A DNA stretch of 64,000 bases. It comes from Sphingopyxis fribergensis. Its GTDB lineage: Bacteria > Pseudomonadota > Alphaproteobacteria > Sphingomonadales > Sphingomonadaceae. Numbering within the stretch: position 1 is the first letter of the stretch; each line of letters opens with the position of its first letter. Location of the stretch: positions 1,898,501-1,962,500 of the forward strand of contig NZ_CP009122.1 in assembly GCF_000803645.1 (NCBI RefSeq), written 5' to 3'. Position numbers and translations under genes: made by a program. Shown piece after piece: positions 43,614 to 52,509 of the stretch. Below the pieces are notes generated by a model that worked only from the letters and a program-made list of their open reading frames with translations, did not search any database and had not been told where the DNA came from.

Positions 43614-43698
43614 CGTCATTGCGATGAGCCGGAGGCGACGCGGCAATCCAGAGCGGCCCAAACCGCCCCTAGATTGCTTCGCTCCGCTCGCAATGACG
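43614..43698. repeat. Intergenic inverted repeat, family B
   Basis: The gap between gpx and dnaE has an 85-base element with outer arms CGTCATTGCGA (43614-43624) and CGCAATGACG (43689-43698). Inner segments CAATCCAGAGCGG and CTAGATTGCTTCGCTCCGC are also partly complementary. This is a second repeat family, distinct in its core from family A but sharing the outer CGTCATT/AATGACG ends. Confidence 0.65.
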
Positions 43699-43710
43699 GG
43701 ATTTGCAACA

Positions 43711-44187
43711 CTAACCGAGCAGTTCCTCAATCTCTTTGCGCAGTTGCTCGGGCTTCGTCGTCGGCGCATGACGCGACACGGTCTTGCCGTTGCGATCGAC
43801 CAGGAATTTGGTGAAATTCCACTTGATTCCGCTGCCGAGCAGACCGGTCTTTTCCTTCTTCAAATACCTGAAGATCGGATCGGCATCGTCGCCATTAACA
43901 TCGATCTTGGCCATCAACGGGAAACTGACGTCATAGGTGAGCGAGCAGAAATTCGCGATTTCTGCGGCATCGCCGGGTTCCTGCGCGCCGAACTGGTTGC
44001 ACGGAAACGCAAGTATCTCGAGCCCGCGATCCTTATAGTCGCGATACAGCTCCTCCAGCCCTTCATATTGCGGGGTGAAGCCGCATTTCGATGCGGTGTT
44101 GACGATCAGCAGCACCTTGCCGCGATAATCCGCCATCGATTGCGTACCGCCGCCGGGCAGCTTCGCCGAAAGATCGTAAAGTGCCAT
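43711..44187 (-). CDS. Glutathione peroxidase
   Basis: Thiol peroxidase of 158 residues. The peroxidatic residue is Cys35 in NTASKCGFTPQY (Cys rather than selenocysteine), with the catalytic Gln in FPCNQFGAQEPG and the Trp-Asn pair in IKWNFTKFLVD. A second cysteine (AFPCNQFG) may resolve the sulfenic acid, as in thioredoxin-dependent members. The true reductant could be thioredoxin. GCAGGGGACGG lies before ATG 44187. The stop is 124 bases from dnaE. Confidence 0.94.
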   Translation of the reverse strand: MALYDLSAKLPGGGTQSMADYRGKVLLIVNTASKCGFTPQYEGLEELYRDYKDRGLEILAFPCNQFGAQEPGDAAEIANFCSLTYDVSFPLMAKIDVNGDDADPIFRYLKKEKTGLLGSGIKWNFTKFLVDRNGKTVSRHAPTTKPEQLRKEIEELLG

Positions 44188-44214
44188 ATTCCGTCCCCTG
44201 CTATTGGCCTCAGC

Positions 44215-44892
44215 CTAAGCCTCGATGCGCCCGTCATGCAAGCGCAGCACGCGATCCATCCGGGCGGCAAGCCGTTCGTTATGCGTCGCGACGAGTGCGG
44301 CCGATCCATGATCGCGCACCAGCTTGACGAACTGGTCGAACACCCGGTCGGCCGTCGCCTCGTCGAGGTTACCCGTCGGCTCGTCGGCGAGCACCAGCAA
44401 CGGGCGGTTGGCCAGCGCGCGCGCCACGGCGACGCGCTGCTGCTCGCCGCCCGACAGCTTGCTCGGCTTGTGATGCAGCCGTTCGGCGAGCCCGAGCCGT
44501 CCGAGCAGATCGGCGGCGCGTTCCTCGGCTTCCGCCTGCCCCGCGCCGCGGATCAATTGCGGCAGCACGACATTCTCGATCGCGTTGAAATCGGGAAGCA
44601 GGTGGTGGAATTGATAGACGAACCCGATCTTCTCACGCCGCGTCTTCGTCCGCGCGCCCTGTTCAAAGCGCGTCACATCCTCTCCATCGATGCGGATCGT
44701 ACCGCCGAACCCGCCTTCGAGCAGGCCTACCGCCTGCAGCATCGTCGACTTGCCCGACCCCGATGGCCCCAGCAGTGCGACGATTTCGCCGCGTCGCAAC
44801 GACGCATTGACGCCGCGCAGCACTTCGATGGTGACGTCGGCCTGCGTGAAGCTGCGTTTGAGGTCGACCAGTTCCAGCGCGATATCACTCAT
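44215..44892 (-). CDS. lolD: Lipoprotein-releasing ABC transporter ATPase
   Basis: ATP-binding subunit that drives extraction of lipoproteins from the inner membrane. The 225-residue protein has Walker [10 protein letters not shown], the ABC signature [15 protein letters not shown], and Walker [17 protein letters not shown]. It overlaps the preceding permease gene by eight bases, the usual lolC-lolD arrangement. Confidence 0.94.
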   Translation of the reverse strand: MSDIALELVDLKRSFTQADVTIEVLRGVNASLRRGEIVALLGPSGSGKSTMLQAVGLLEGGFGGTIRIDGEDVTRFEQGARTKTRREKIGFVYQFHHLLPDFNAIENVVLPQLIRGAGQAEAEERAADLLGRLGLAERLHHKPSKLSGGEQQRVAVARALANRPLLVLADEPTGNLDEATADRVFDQFVKLVRDHGSAALVATHNERLAARMDRVLRLHDGRIEA

Positions 44893-46135
44893 AACGCAGC
44901 ACCTGCACGGGGTCGGTATTGGCGGCCTTGTAGGCGGGATAGAGCGTCGCGAGGAAGCTGAACACGATCACCATGATGACAATCGCAGTGATTTCGACCG
45001 GATCGGGTTTCGACGGCAATTCGGTCAGAAAGCGGATCGACGGATCCCAGAGGGGCTGACCGGTCAAAAACTCGACCCCGCGCAGCACGCCTTGCCGAAA
45101 ATAGAGCAGCGAAAAACCAACGACCATGCCGGCGATTGTTCCCGCAATGCCGATCGAAAGCCCGATCGCCATGAAGATGCGCATCACGGAATCGCGCGGC
45201 GCGCCCATCGTGCGCAGGATCGCCATGTCGCGCGTTTTTGCGCGCACCAGCATGATCAGCGACGAAATGATGTTGAACGAGGCGACAAGAATGATCAGCG
45301 ACAGGATCACGAACATCGCGACGCGCTCGATCGACAGCGCCTCGAACAAGCTCGCGTTCATTGATCGCCAGTCGGACACCACCGCCTTTGCCGCCACCTT
45401 TTCGGCGAGCGGCTGCAATATCTCGCCGACCTTGTCGGGGTTGGTGGTCTTGACCTCGATCATCTGCACCTGATCGCCGGTGAGCAGCAGCAATTGCGCA
45501 TCCTCCATCGGCATCACGACATAGGCCTTGTCGAAATCATAGACGCCGATCTCGAAAATCGCCGACACGCGGTAACTGATCTCGCGCGGCACCGTGCCGA
45601 AGGGCGTCGAACGCCCAGCGGGGTTGATGATCGTCAGGTTCGACCCCACCGTGGCGCCCAAATTGCGGGCGAGTTCGCTGCCGATCGCGACATTACCCGA
45701 TCCAGAGGTCAGTGAATTGAGGCTACCCTGAAGGACCTTGCCGTTCAGCGTCTCGTTCTTGCGGATGTCTGGCACGGTCATGCCGCGCACCAAAATCCCT
45801 TCGACGCGTCCGCTATAGGTGCCGAGCAAGGGCTGCTCGATCAGCGGCGTCGCCGACACGACGCCCGGGGTCGCCCTCGCCTGTTTCAGGACATCCTGCC
45901 AGTCGTCGATCCGCCCGCCAAAACCTTGCACCACCGCATGGCCGTTCAAACCGACGATTTTGTCGAACAGGTCGGAACGAACGCCGTTCATCACGCTCAT
46001 CACGATCACCAGCGCCGCGACACCGAGCATGACCGCCGTGAAGCTGAACGCCGCAGCAACGAAGATGAACCCTTCGCCGCGCTGCGGAAGCAAATAGCGT
46101 TTGAAGATGGTGCGTTCGTACGGACGCAGGATCAT
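44885..46135 (-). CDS. Lipoprotein-releasing permease (LolC/LolE type)
   Basis: Membrane subunit of the Lol exporter, 416 residues. It has one N-terminal helix ([20 protein letters not shown]), a large periplasmic domain (about 50-260) and three C-terminal helices ([60 protein letters not shown]), the MacB/FtsX layout. Most alphaproteobacteria have one hybrid LolC/E protein, so a single symbol is not certain. It is transcribed upstream of lolD. Confidence 0.93.
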   Translation of the reverse strand: MILRPYERTIFKRYLLPQRGEGFIFVAAAFSFTAVMLGVAALVIVMSVMNGVRSDLFDKIVGLNGHAVVQGFGGRIDDWQDVLKQARATPGVVSATPLIEQPLLGTYSGRVEGILVRGMTVPDIRKNETLNGKVLQGSLNSLTSGSGNVAIGSELARNLGATVGSNLTIINPAGRSTPFGTVPREISYRVSAIFEIGVYDFDKAYVVMPMEDAQLLLLTGDQVQMIEVKTTNPDKVGEILQPLAEKVAAKAVVSDWRSMNASLFEALSIERVAMFVILSLIILVASFNIISSLIMLVRAKTRDMAILRTMGAPRDSVMRIFMAIGLSIGIAGTIAGMVVGFSLLYFRQGVLRGVEFLTGQPLWDPSIRFLTELPSKPDPVEITAIVIMVIVFSFLATLYPAYKAANTDPVQVLRYE

Positions 46136-46255
46136 GGAGCGGTGTGCCTTTGCGGCGCATGGGAAATGACACGCATGTGGGCCGCTTTAAGCACCGCCGA
46201 CACCGCTGGCAATGGCCCCCGGCACGACCTAAAACTGCAAATGATTTGCGATAAT

Positions 46256-46480
46256 GTGTTGCCCATCGGCCACAGCGCGAAGCAAAAGCAGGGCCAAGTC
46301 CCCGTCAGAGGGTGACAAAGGCCCCCAGTAGACCTACCCACCTTGCTTCTGGTTCAACGCGGCCCAAAGGCCCGGCTCCAGGGAGTGCAGACCTTTCGCC
46401 GGGTCTGCAACAAAGGGGGATGGCGAGTGTTCGTCACACGCGCCCGGGTCTTGGAAACGAGGCCCGGGCGTTGTGATTCC
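46256..46480 (+). ncRNA. Candidate structured non-coding RNA, class unassigned
   Basis: This sits in the 524-base gap between lolC and the Crp-type regulator, where no credible coding frame exists. A GATAAT element (46250-46255) could start transcription near 46261. Many local stems follow: GAAGCAA (46279-46285) with TTGCTTC (46343-46349), GGGCC/GGCCC, GCAGACC-N8-GGTCTGC (46387-46408), GTGT-N5-ACAC, and a strong CGCCCGGG/CCCGGGCG hairpin (46441-46470). GGGCCAAGTCCCC and CACCTTG...TGGTTCAA recall conserved stretches of 6S RNA, which makes 6S my best guess, but the strand and identity are unproven. Confidence 0.3.
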
Positions 46481-46540
46481 GGTGAGGCTCGATTTAGCGG
46501 GACGACCGCTTTGGGGTGGTGAGCTGCCATTCCCAACCTT

Positions 46541-46612
46541 CGTCATTCCCGCGAAAGCGGGAACCCAGCGAGCTACCGTTGCTACTGGGTTCCCGCTTTC
46601 GCGGGAATGACG
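46541..46612. repeat. Paired inverted repeat, family A
   Basis: Two family-A palindromes lie head to head: arm 46541-46568 (CGTCATTCCCGC... to ...GGAACCCAG) and arm 46585-46612 (CTGGGTTCC... to ...GGAATGACG), 16 bases apart. The whole unit is one large inverted repeat with smaller hairpins inside each arm. It lies about 50 bases past the stop of the Crp-type regulator. Confidence 0.85.
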
Positions 46613-46659
46613 AAGTGAGGGCGGGGACAGAGTCAGCAACCGGTCGCTAGCTGCGGTTT

Positions 46660-47343
46660 CTACCCTTCGCTCTCGCTAATATCTTCCAGCATGACGGCAT
46701 CGAGCACCCGCACACGGCCCTGTTCGAGCGAAATCACGCCCGATTCCTCCCAGCTCTTGAGCTGACGGTTGATATGTTCGCGGCTCATGCCCGCAAAATT
46801 CCCAAGCTCGGTCTGGCTCAGCTCGACGCGCTGGGACGCCTCGACATCCTTGCGAATCAAGCGCTTGAGGTAGCGCGCAAGCCGCGGGCCCGACGCGTAA
46901 GCGCGGTCGCTCTCGATCGTCTGGTCGGCGGTCCGCAGCCGCCGCGCGAGCTGTTGCATCAACGACCAGGCGAATTCGGGATGGCTGGCGGCAAAATCCT
47001 TGAGCGCATTTCGGCCGAGTTGCAACGCGCTCCCCGCGCTCGTCGCGGTCACCGATGCGGTGCGTTCACCCCCGTCAAGCAGCGCGATTTCGCCCAAAAC
47101 CGCGCCGGGTTCGGCATAAGCGAGCACGATTTCACGCCCGCCCGAGGTCAGCATCGACACACGCGCGGTGCCTTGGGTCAGGATCAGCATCATGTCGCCG
47201 GGGTCGCCCTGGACGAGCAATTCCTTGCCCTTGACGAAATTGACGAGCACCGCACGGCTGCCGATTTCGGCCCAATCTTCGGCAGAAAGCCCGGAAAAGA
47301 TGCTGTCGGGGCCCTGCAATTCGGCGAGTTTCGCGTGATCCAT
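46660..47343 (-). CDS. Crp/Fnr-family transcriptional regulator
   Basis: A 227-residue regulator with an N-terminal cNMP-binding beta-roll (GKELLVQGDPGDMMLILTQG and PGAVLGEIALLDGGERTASV) and a C-terminal winged helix-turn-helix (LSQTELGNFAGMSREHINRQ). The GEIALLDGGERTA-x-V stretch is close to the Crp cAMP-binding motif. There are no Fnr-type N-terminal cysteines, so oxygen sensing through an iron-sulfur cluster is unlikely. I chose ATG 47343 (MDHAKLAELQ), after AGGGG; longer frames run into the pyrG region. Its targets are unknown. Confidence 0.9.
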   Translation of the reverse strand: MDHAKLAELQGPDSIFSGLSAEDWAEIGSRAVLVNFVKGKELLVQGDPGDMMLILTQGTARVSMLTSGGREIVLAYAEPGAVLGEIALLDGGERTASVTATSAGSALQLGRNALKDFAASHPEFAWSLMQQLARRLRTADQTIESDRAYASGPRLARYLKRLIRKDVEASQRVELSQTELGNFAGMSREHINRQLKSWEESGVISLEQGRVRVLDAVMLEDISESEG

Positions 47344-47369
47344 GGCCCCTACACCCCTTTTATCCGGCG

Positions 47370-49001
47370 CTAGACCAGCCGGCTCTGTTTCACCGCCGCT
47401 TCGATGAAACCCGCAAACAAGGGATGCGGATCGAACGGCTTCGATTTGAGTTCCGGATGGAACTGCACCCCGATAAACCACGGATGGTCGGGGCGCTCAA
47501 CGATTTCCGGCAACATGCCGTCGGGCGACATGCCCGAAAAGACGAGACCGCCCTTCTCCAGCCGCTCGCGATAGGCGTTGTTGACCTCATACCGATGGCG
47601 ATGCCGCTCGCTTATGTCGTTCGCGCCATAGATGGTCGCGACATGGCTGTTCGGCGACAGCTTTGCCTCATAGGCGCCCAGCCGCATCGTGCCGCCCATG
47701 TCGGTATCGGCGCCGCGCTTCTGCAAGCCTTCGGCGCTCATCCACTCGGTGATCATGCCGACGACGGGCTCGTCAGTCGGGCCGAATTCGGTGCTCGACG
47801 CGTCGGCGATGCCGCTCGTGTTCCGCGCGCCCTCGATGCACGCCATCTGCATGCCGAGGCAGATGCCAAAGAAGGGCACACCCCGTTCGCGCGCGAAGCG
47901 CACGCTCGAAATCTTGCCTTCGGAGCCGCGCTCGCCGAACCCGCCGGGCACGAGAATGCCGTGCATCGGCTCAAGATTGGCGGCCAGATCCTCGTCGCGT
48001 TCGAACATTTCGGCGTCGAGCCAGCGGATATTGACCTTGACCCGGTGCGCCATGCCGCCGTGGACCAGCGCTTCGTTGAGCGATTTATAGGCATCGGGCA
48101 ACGACACATATTTGCCGACGACGCCGATCGTGACCTCGCCTTCGGGATGCTGTTTGCGGTCCATGATGTCGTACCAGCGGGACAGGTCGGGCGCGGGCGC
48201 ATCGTGGATGCCGAACGCGCGCAGAACCTCGCCGTCCAGCCCCTCGCCATGATATTGGACCGGGACCGAATAGATGCTGTCGGCGTCAAGCGCCGGGATC
48301 ACGGCTTCCTTGCGGACGTTGCAGAAGAGCGCGATCTTCGCGCGCTCGGTTTCGGGCAGCGGTTTTTCGCAGCGGCAGAGCAGGATGTCGGGCTGGACGC
48401 CGAGCGAGGCGAGTTCGCGCACGCTGTGTTGCGTTGGCTTGGTCTTCAGCTCGCCCGCGGCGGCTATATAGGGCACCAGCGTGACGTGGACCGAAATCGC
48501 GTTTTCGCGTCCTTCTTCATTCTTAAGCTGGCGGATCGCCTCGATGAAAGGCAGCGATTCGATATCGCCGACCGTGCCGCCGATCTCGCAGAGCACGAAA
48601 TCGAGGTCGTCGATCTCGGCGCGCGCAAATTCCTTGATCGCATCGGTGACGTGCGGAACGACCTGCACCGTCGCGCCAAGATAGTCGCCGCGGCGTTCCT
48701 TGGCGATGATGCCCTGATAGATGCGGCCCGAGGTGACATTGTCGCTCTGCCGCGCCGCAACGCCGGTAAAGCGTTCATAATGCCCAAGGTCGAGGTCGGT
48801 TTCGGCGCCGTCGTCGGTCACATAGACCTCGCCGTGCTGATAGGGCGACATCGTCCCCGGATCGACGTTCAGATAGGGATCGAACTTCCGGATACGGACG
48901 CGATAGCCGCGCGCTTGCAACAAAGCCGCGAGGCTAGCCGCCATCAAACCTTTGCCAAGCGAGGAGACCACGCCGCCGGTGATAAAAATGAACCGCGCCA
49001 T
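47370..49001 (-). CDS. pyrG: CTP synthase
   Basis: Makes CTP from UTP, ATP and glutamine. The 543-residue protein has the N-terminal synthase domain ([35 protein letters not shown]) and the C-terminal class I glutamine amidotransferase with nucleophile Cys in [11 protein letters not shown] and His/Glu in VQFHPELKS. No obvious SD precedes ATG 49001. It is 108 bases downstream of secG in the same direction. Confidence 0.98.
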   Translation of the reverse strand: MARFIFITGGVVSSLGKGLMAASLAALLQARGYRVRIRKFDPYLNVDPGTMSPYQHGEVYVTDDGAETDLDLGHYERFTGVAARQSDNVTSGRIYQGIIAKERRGDYLGATVQVVPHVTDAIKEFARAEIDDLDFVLCEIGGTVGDIESLPFIEAIRQLKNEEGRENAISVHVTLVPYIAAAGELKTKPTQHSVRELASLGVQPDILLCRCEKPLPETERAKIALFCNVRKEAVIPALDADSIYSVPVQYHGEGLDGEVLRAFGIHDAPAPDLSRWYDIMDRKQHPEGEVTIGVVGKYVSLPDAYKSLNEALVHGGMAHRVKVNIRWLDAEMFERDEDLAANLEPMHGILVPGGFGERGSEGKISSVRFARERGVPFFGICLGMQMACIEGARNTSGIADASSTEFGPTDEPVVGMITEWMSAEGLQKRGADTDMGGTMRLGAYEAKLSPNSHVATIYGANDISERHRHRYEVNNAYRERLEKGGLVFSGMSPDGMLPEIVERPDHPWFIGVQFHPELKSKPFDPHPLFAGFIEAAVKQSRLV

Positions 49002-49109
49002 GGGAGGAAAGACTTACTCAACGGGAGGGGGACGGCGCAAGCCGTCGAATCGCATCCGGCGGAAATTATTTCCGCCGGGCGGGCTGAAGGTGGAGGCCGA
49101 AGCCGCCGG

Positions 49110-49556
49110 TTATTTCTTGGCGGGCGGTGCCTGTGCCGGAGCCGGAGCGGCTTCCGGGCTGGCCGCGGCAGCGGCGGCGGCGGCCAGCGGATCGTCGCTC
49201 GCCACGGCGGGGGCGGCGGGCGTCCCCTGGGCGGGCGGAGCCGCGCCGGTCAGGGACGAAGAGCCGCTCGTCTGCGGCTGCGCGGTTTTCGACAACGACG
49301 TGTCGATCGTCGAACCGCTACGGCCAACCGAGGCCATGGCCGCAAGCAGGATCGACAGCGCGACGAACGCCGTCGCCAGGATCGTCGTCGCCCGGGTCAT
49401 GAAATCGGCCGCGCCGCGCGCCGAAAGCAGGCCCGCAGGACTGCCACCGACGCCCAGGCCACCACCTTCCGACTTCTGCATCAGAATGACGCCGATCATC
49501 ACCGCAGCAACGAGCGCCTGCAGGACAAGTACGAAGGTGAAGAGACTGGACATCAT
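49110..49556 (-). CDS. secG: Preprotein translocase subunit SecG
   Basis: Small subunit of the SecYEG channel. The 148-residue protein starts MMSSLFTFVLVLQALVAAVM, has the conserved loop LMQKSEGGGLGVGGSPAGLL and SARGAADFMTRAT, and a second helix (ILATAFVALSILLAAM). The last 60 residues form a Ser/Ala/Pro-rich tail, longer than in enterobacteria but common in alphaproteobacteria. GGGAAAAT precedes the double ATG. It follows tpiA, as is common in this class. Confidence 0.94.
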   Translation of the reverse strand: MMSSLFTFVLVLQALVAAVMIGVILMQKSEGGGLGVGGSPAGLLSARGAADFMTRATTILATAFVALSILLAAMASVGRSGSTIDTSLSKTAQPQTSGSSSLTGAAPPAQGTPAAPAVASDDPLAAAAAAAASPEAAPAPAQAPPAKK

Positions 49557-49626
49557 ATTTTCCCGAACTTGCGCGACCTCAAACGGACCGCGCCCGCGGC
49601 GCACATAGAGACGAAGGGGCCTCGCT

Positions 49627-50379
49627 TCAACCCGCGAGTGTCGCCGCCGCCGCAATGATCGGCACGAACTTTGCGGCCGTCAGGCTCGCGCCGCCGACCA
49701 GCGCGCCGTCGACGTCGCCGGCGTCGAGCAGTTCGGCGGCATTCTCGCCATTGACCGACCCGCCATAGAGAATGCGCATATCCTCCGCCGCGTCGCCGAA
49801 ACGCGCCGCCAGCGCCCCGCGGATGGCGCCATGCATCGCGGCAACATCGGCGACGGTAGGCACCAGCCCGGTTCCGATCGCCCAGATCGGTTCATAAGCG
49901 ATGGCAAGGCTTTGCGCGTCGAAATGGTCGGGCACCGATCCAGCAATTTGCGACAGCACATAATCGATCGCGCCGCCGGATTCGCGTATTTCGCGCGGTT
50001 CGCCGACGCACAGGATGACCGAGAGCCCCGCCTCGAGGCCCGCTTCGGCCTTTGCGCGCACATCGGCGTCGCTTTCGGCGAAGCCTTCGCGTCGCTCGCT
50101 ATGCCCGACGATGACGACGCTCGCGCCGATATCGGCCAGCATCTGCGCGGCGACCGATCCCGTGAAGGCGCCCGAGACGGCGCTATGGCAATCCTGCCCA
50201 CCGATTGCCTTACCCGGCGCTGCCGCGGCCATCGCGCCGATCAGCGTGAAGGGCGGACAAATCGCGACATCGACCATGGGATGACCGTCCGCCGCAGCAA
50301 AGATCGCCTGCGCCTCGCCGAGTGCGTCCGACAGACCGTTCATTTTCCAGTTGCCGACCACATATTTGCGCCGCGCCAT
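49627..50379 (-). CDS. tpiA: Triosephosphate isomerase
   Basis: Interconverts dihydroxyacetone phosphate and glyceraldehyde-3-phosphate. The 250-residue TIM barrel shows Asn-Lys in VVGNWKMNG, catalytic His in VIVGHSERRE, catalytic Glu in AYEPIWAIGTG, and the phosphate loop LYGGSVNGENA. GGGAGAG lies before the ATG. It is divergent from ppiD across 179 bases, where I see only probable promoters. Confidence 0.97.
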   Translation of the reverse strand: MARRKYVVGNWKMNGLSDALGEAQAIFAAADGHPMVDVAICPPFTLIGAMAAAAPGKAIGGQDCHSAVSGAFTGSVAAQMLADIGASVVIVGHSERREGFAESDADVRAKAEAGLEAGLSVILCVGEPREIRESGGAIDYVLSQIAGSVPDHFDAQSLAIAYEPIWAIGTGLVPTVADVAAMHGAIRGALAARFGDAAEDMRILYGGSVNGENAAELLDAGDVDGALVGGASLTAAKFVPIIAAAATLAG

Positions 50380-50558
50380 CCCTATCTCTCCCGTTGTTCG
50401 AACCTTGCCCGTGCCCTAGCGGCGCGCAGGGCCGATAGGCAAGCCGCGTCGCACGCGCATGAAAAGCGCCTTTCCAGCCTTGATGCGGCACCGCCTCCCG
50501 CCTAAAGCAGCGCGCAACCGCGCCTGACCCGCGCCCTGCCGGAAAGAATGCCCGTTCC

Positions 50559-52505
50559 ATGATTACCGCCATCCGCGCCATGTTTTCCTCGACGATCGGC
50601 AAATTCCTTGCCCTCGGCTTCGTCGTCCTCGTCGGGCTCGCCTTCGCGCTCGGCGATGTGACGGGCAATTCGAGCTTTGGCGGGATCGGCGGCGCGAATG
50701 TCGCCAAGGTCGGCAGCGAACAGATCGGCGTAGGCGAATTGCGCGAGCGCGCGCGGCAGGCTTATGATCAGGCGCGCCAGCAGCAGCCGGGTCTCACCAT
50801 GGCTGCCTTCGTCGAATCGGGCGCGCTCGACGAGGTGCTCGATCAGCTAGTCGAAGGGCTCGCGTTCGACCAGTTCGCGACCGACATGGGTTTCAGCGTC
50901 AGCAAGCGCCTCATCGACGGGCGCATCGCCGACCTGCCCGCCTTTGCCGGCGTGTCGGGGAAGTTCGATCAGAAGGTCTTCGAGAATTTCCTGCGCCAGA
51001 ACGGCCTCACCGAAACCCAGCTTCGCCGCGACCTGCGCCAGCAGCTGCTCATCGAACAGCTCGCCGCGCCGATCGCCACGATGCCGCGCATCGCACCGGG
51101 GATGGCGCAGCCTTATGCCGCTCTGTTGATGGAACAGCGGCGCGGACAGGCAACCTTCATACCGGCAAGCCCCTTCGCGCCGACCGCCGACCCCGGCGAT
51201 GCCGCGCTCAAGACGTTCCTGTCCCAAAATGCGACAAAGTTCACCGTCCCCGAACGCCGCGTCATCCAATATGCGCTTTTCGACCGCAGCGCGGTGCCGG
51301 TTCCGGCGGTCACCGACGCCGAAGTCGCCAAGGTCTACAAGGACAATGCCGCGCAATATGCCGCGAGCGAAACCCGCCGCTTCGCGCAGGTGATCGTTCC
51401 TGACCAAGCAGCGGCAACGGCGCTCGCTGCCAAGGTTCGAGGCGGCACCTCGCTCGCCGCCGCCGCACAGGCGGCGGGCCTGTCGGCCTCGACCACCGGC
51501 GACCTCACCCAGTCGGCCTATGCCGCAACGAGCAGCGCCGCTGCCGCCAAGGCTGCTTTCGCCGCCAAGCGCGGCGACCTGATCGGCCCGACGCAGACCG
51601 GCCTCGGCTGGACAGTTGCGCGCGTCGAGGATGTCACTGCGAAACCCGCGCGCAGCCTTGCCGACGCCACCCCTGAAATTCGCACCGAGCTTGCCAAGAA
51701 CAAGGCGAACGAAGCGATCGTCGATTATTATAACGCGCTTCAGGACGCCGTGAACGGCGGCGCCGCGGTCGAGGAAGTGGCGGCAGATCGCAAGCTCCAG
51801 CTTGTCGAGACGCCCGCGCTTCTGCCCAGCGGTCGCGCGCCCGCACAGCCCGCTTTCGCACCGGCACCTGAACTCGCCCCCCTTGTCGCGCAGGCTTTCC
51901 AAGCCGCAGGTGAAGGCGAAGCGCATATCGCAACGCTGGTCGAGAATGAGAAATTCGCGGTCTATGCGGTGAAATCGATCACGGCTGCGGCTCCCCCGCC
52001 ATTCGCGCAGATCCGAGGTGACCTGCTCAGCGAATGGCGCTTTGCCGAAGGGCAGAAGGTTGCCCGCGGCAAAGCGCGCGCGATCGTGAAGGCTGTCGAG
52101 GGCGGCAAGAGCCTCAGCGAAGCTGTCGCGGCCGCTGGTCCCAATATCGGCAATGTCCAGACGATCGGCGGCCGCCGCGCCGAACTCGGTGCCGGCGGCA
52201 AGCCCGTTCCGCCCGAACTCGCGCTGCTCTTTTCGATGGCCAAGGGCAGTGTGAAGACGCTGGAAATCCCCGCCAATCGCGGCTGGATGGTGATCGCACT
52301 GAACGACGTTCAGCGCCCCGATCCCAAATCGATCGAGCCGCAGCGCGTTGCCGCGATCGCCCAGCCGCTCGCCCCCGCCTTCGGTAACGAGCTGATCGAA
52401 CAGCTTTCCGCCGAGGCGAAGCGCCGCGTCGGGGTGACGATCAACAAGAAACTCGTCGACCAGCTGCGCGCTGAGCTGACCGGCACCACGCCGGTCGTCG
52501 AATAG
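50559..52505 (+). CDS. Periplasmic peptidyl-prolyl cis-trans isomerase (PpiD/SurA_N type)
   Basis: A 648-residue membrane-anchored chaperone. One N-terminal helix (FLALGFVVLVGLAFALG, about 14-30) is followed by a SurA_N-like region (about 45-185) and parvulin-type domain(s) around 255-370 (RRFAQVIVPDQAAATALAAK and IGPTQTGLGWTVARVEDV). PpiD assists folding of proteins leaving the Sec channel; secG lies on the other side of tpiA. Active-site details for the rotamase are weak, so it may act mainly as a chaperone. trpE starts 4 bases after its stop. Confidence 0.88.
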   Translation: MITAIRAMFSSTIGKFLALGFVVLVGLAFALGDVTGNSSFGGIGGANVAKVGSEQIGVGELRERARQAYDQARQQQPGLTMAAFVESGALDEVLDQLVEGLAFDQFATDMGFSVSKRLIDGRIADLPAFAGVSGKFDQKVFENFLRQNGLTETQLRRDLRQQLLIEQLAAPIATMPRIAPGMAQPYAALLMEQRRGQATFIPASPFAPTADPGDAALKTFLSQNATKFTVPERRVIQYALFDRSAVPVPAVTDAEVAKVYKDNAAQYAASETRRFAQVIVPDQAAATALAAKVRGGTSLAAAAQAAGLSASTTGDLTQSAYAATSSAAAAKAAFAAKRGDLIGPTQTGLGWTVARVEDVTAKPARSLADATPEIRTELAKNKANEAIVDYYNALQDAVNGGAAVEEVAADRKLQLVETPALLPSGRAPAQPAFAPAPELAPLVAQAFQAAGEGEAHIATLVENEKFAVYAVKSITAAAPPPFAQIRGDLLSEWRFAEGQKVARGKARAIVKAVEGGKSLSEAVAAAGPNIGNVQTIGGRRAELGAGGKPVPPELALLFSMAKGSVKTLEIPANRGWMVIALNDVQRPDPKSIEPQRVAAIAQPLAPAFGNELIEQLSAEAKRRVGVTINKKLVDQLRAELTGTTPVVE

Positions 52506-52509
52506 ACGG

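Noticed and set aside
46334-46639. A 101-codon reverse frame in the large intergenic gap
   Set aside because: It runs through the family A inverted repeat and the structured RNA candidate; repeated DNA explains its sequence.
47424-49658. A 744-codon forward frame across pyrG and secG
   Set aside because: It spans two genuine reverse-strand genes and the gap between them, with no motif; a GC-driven shadow.
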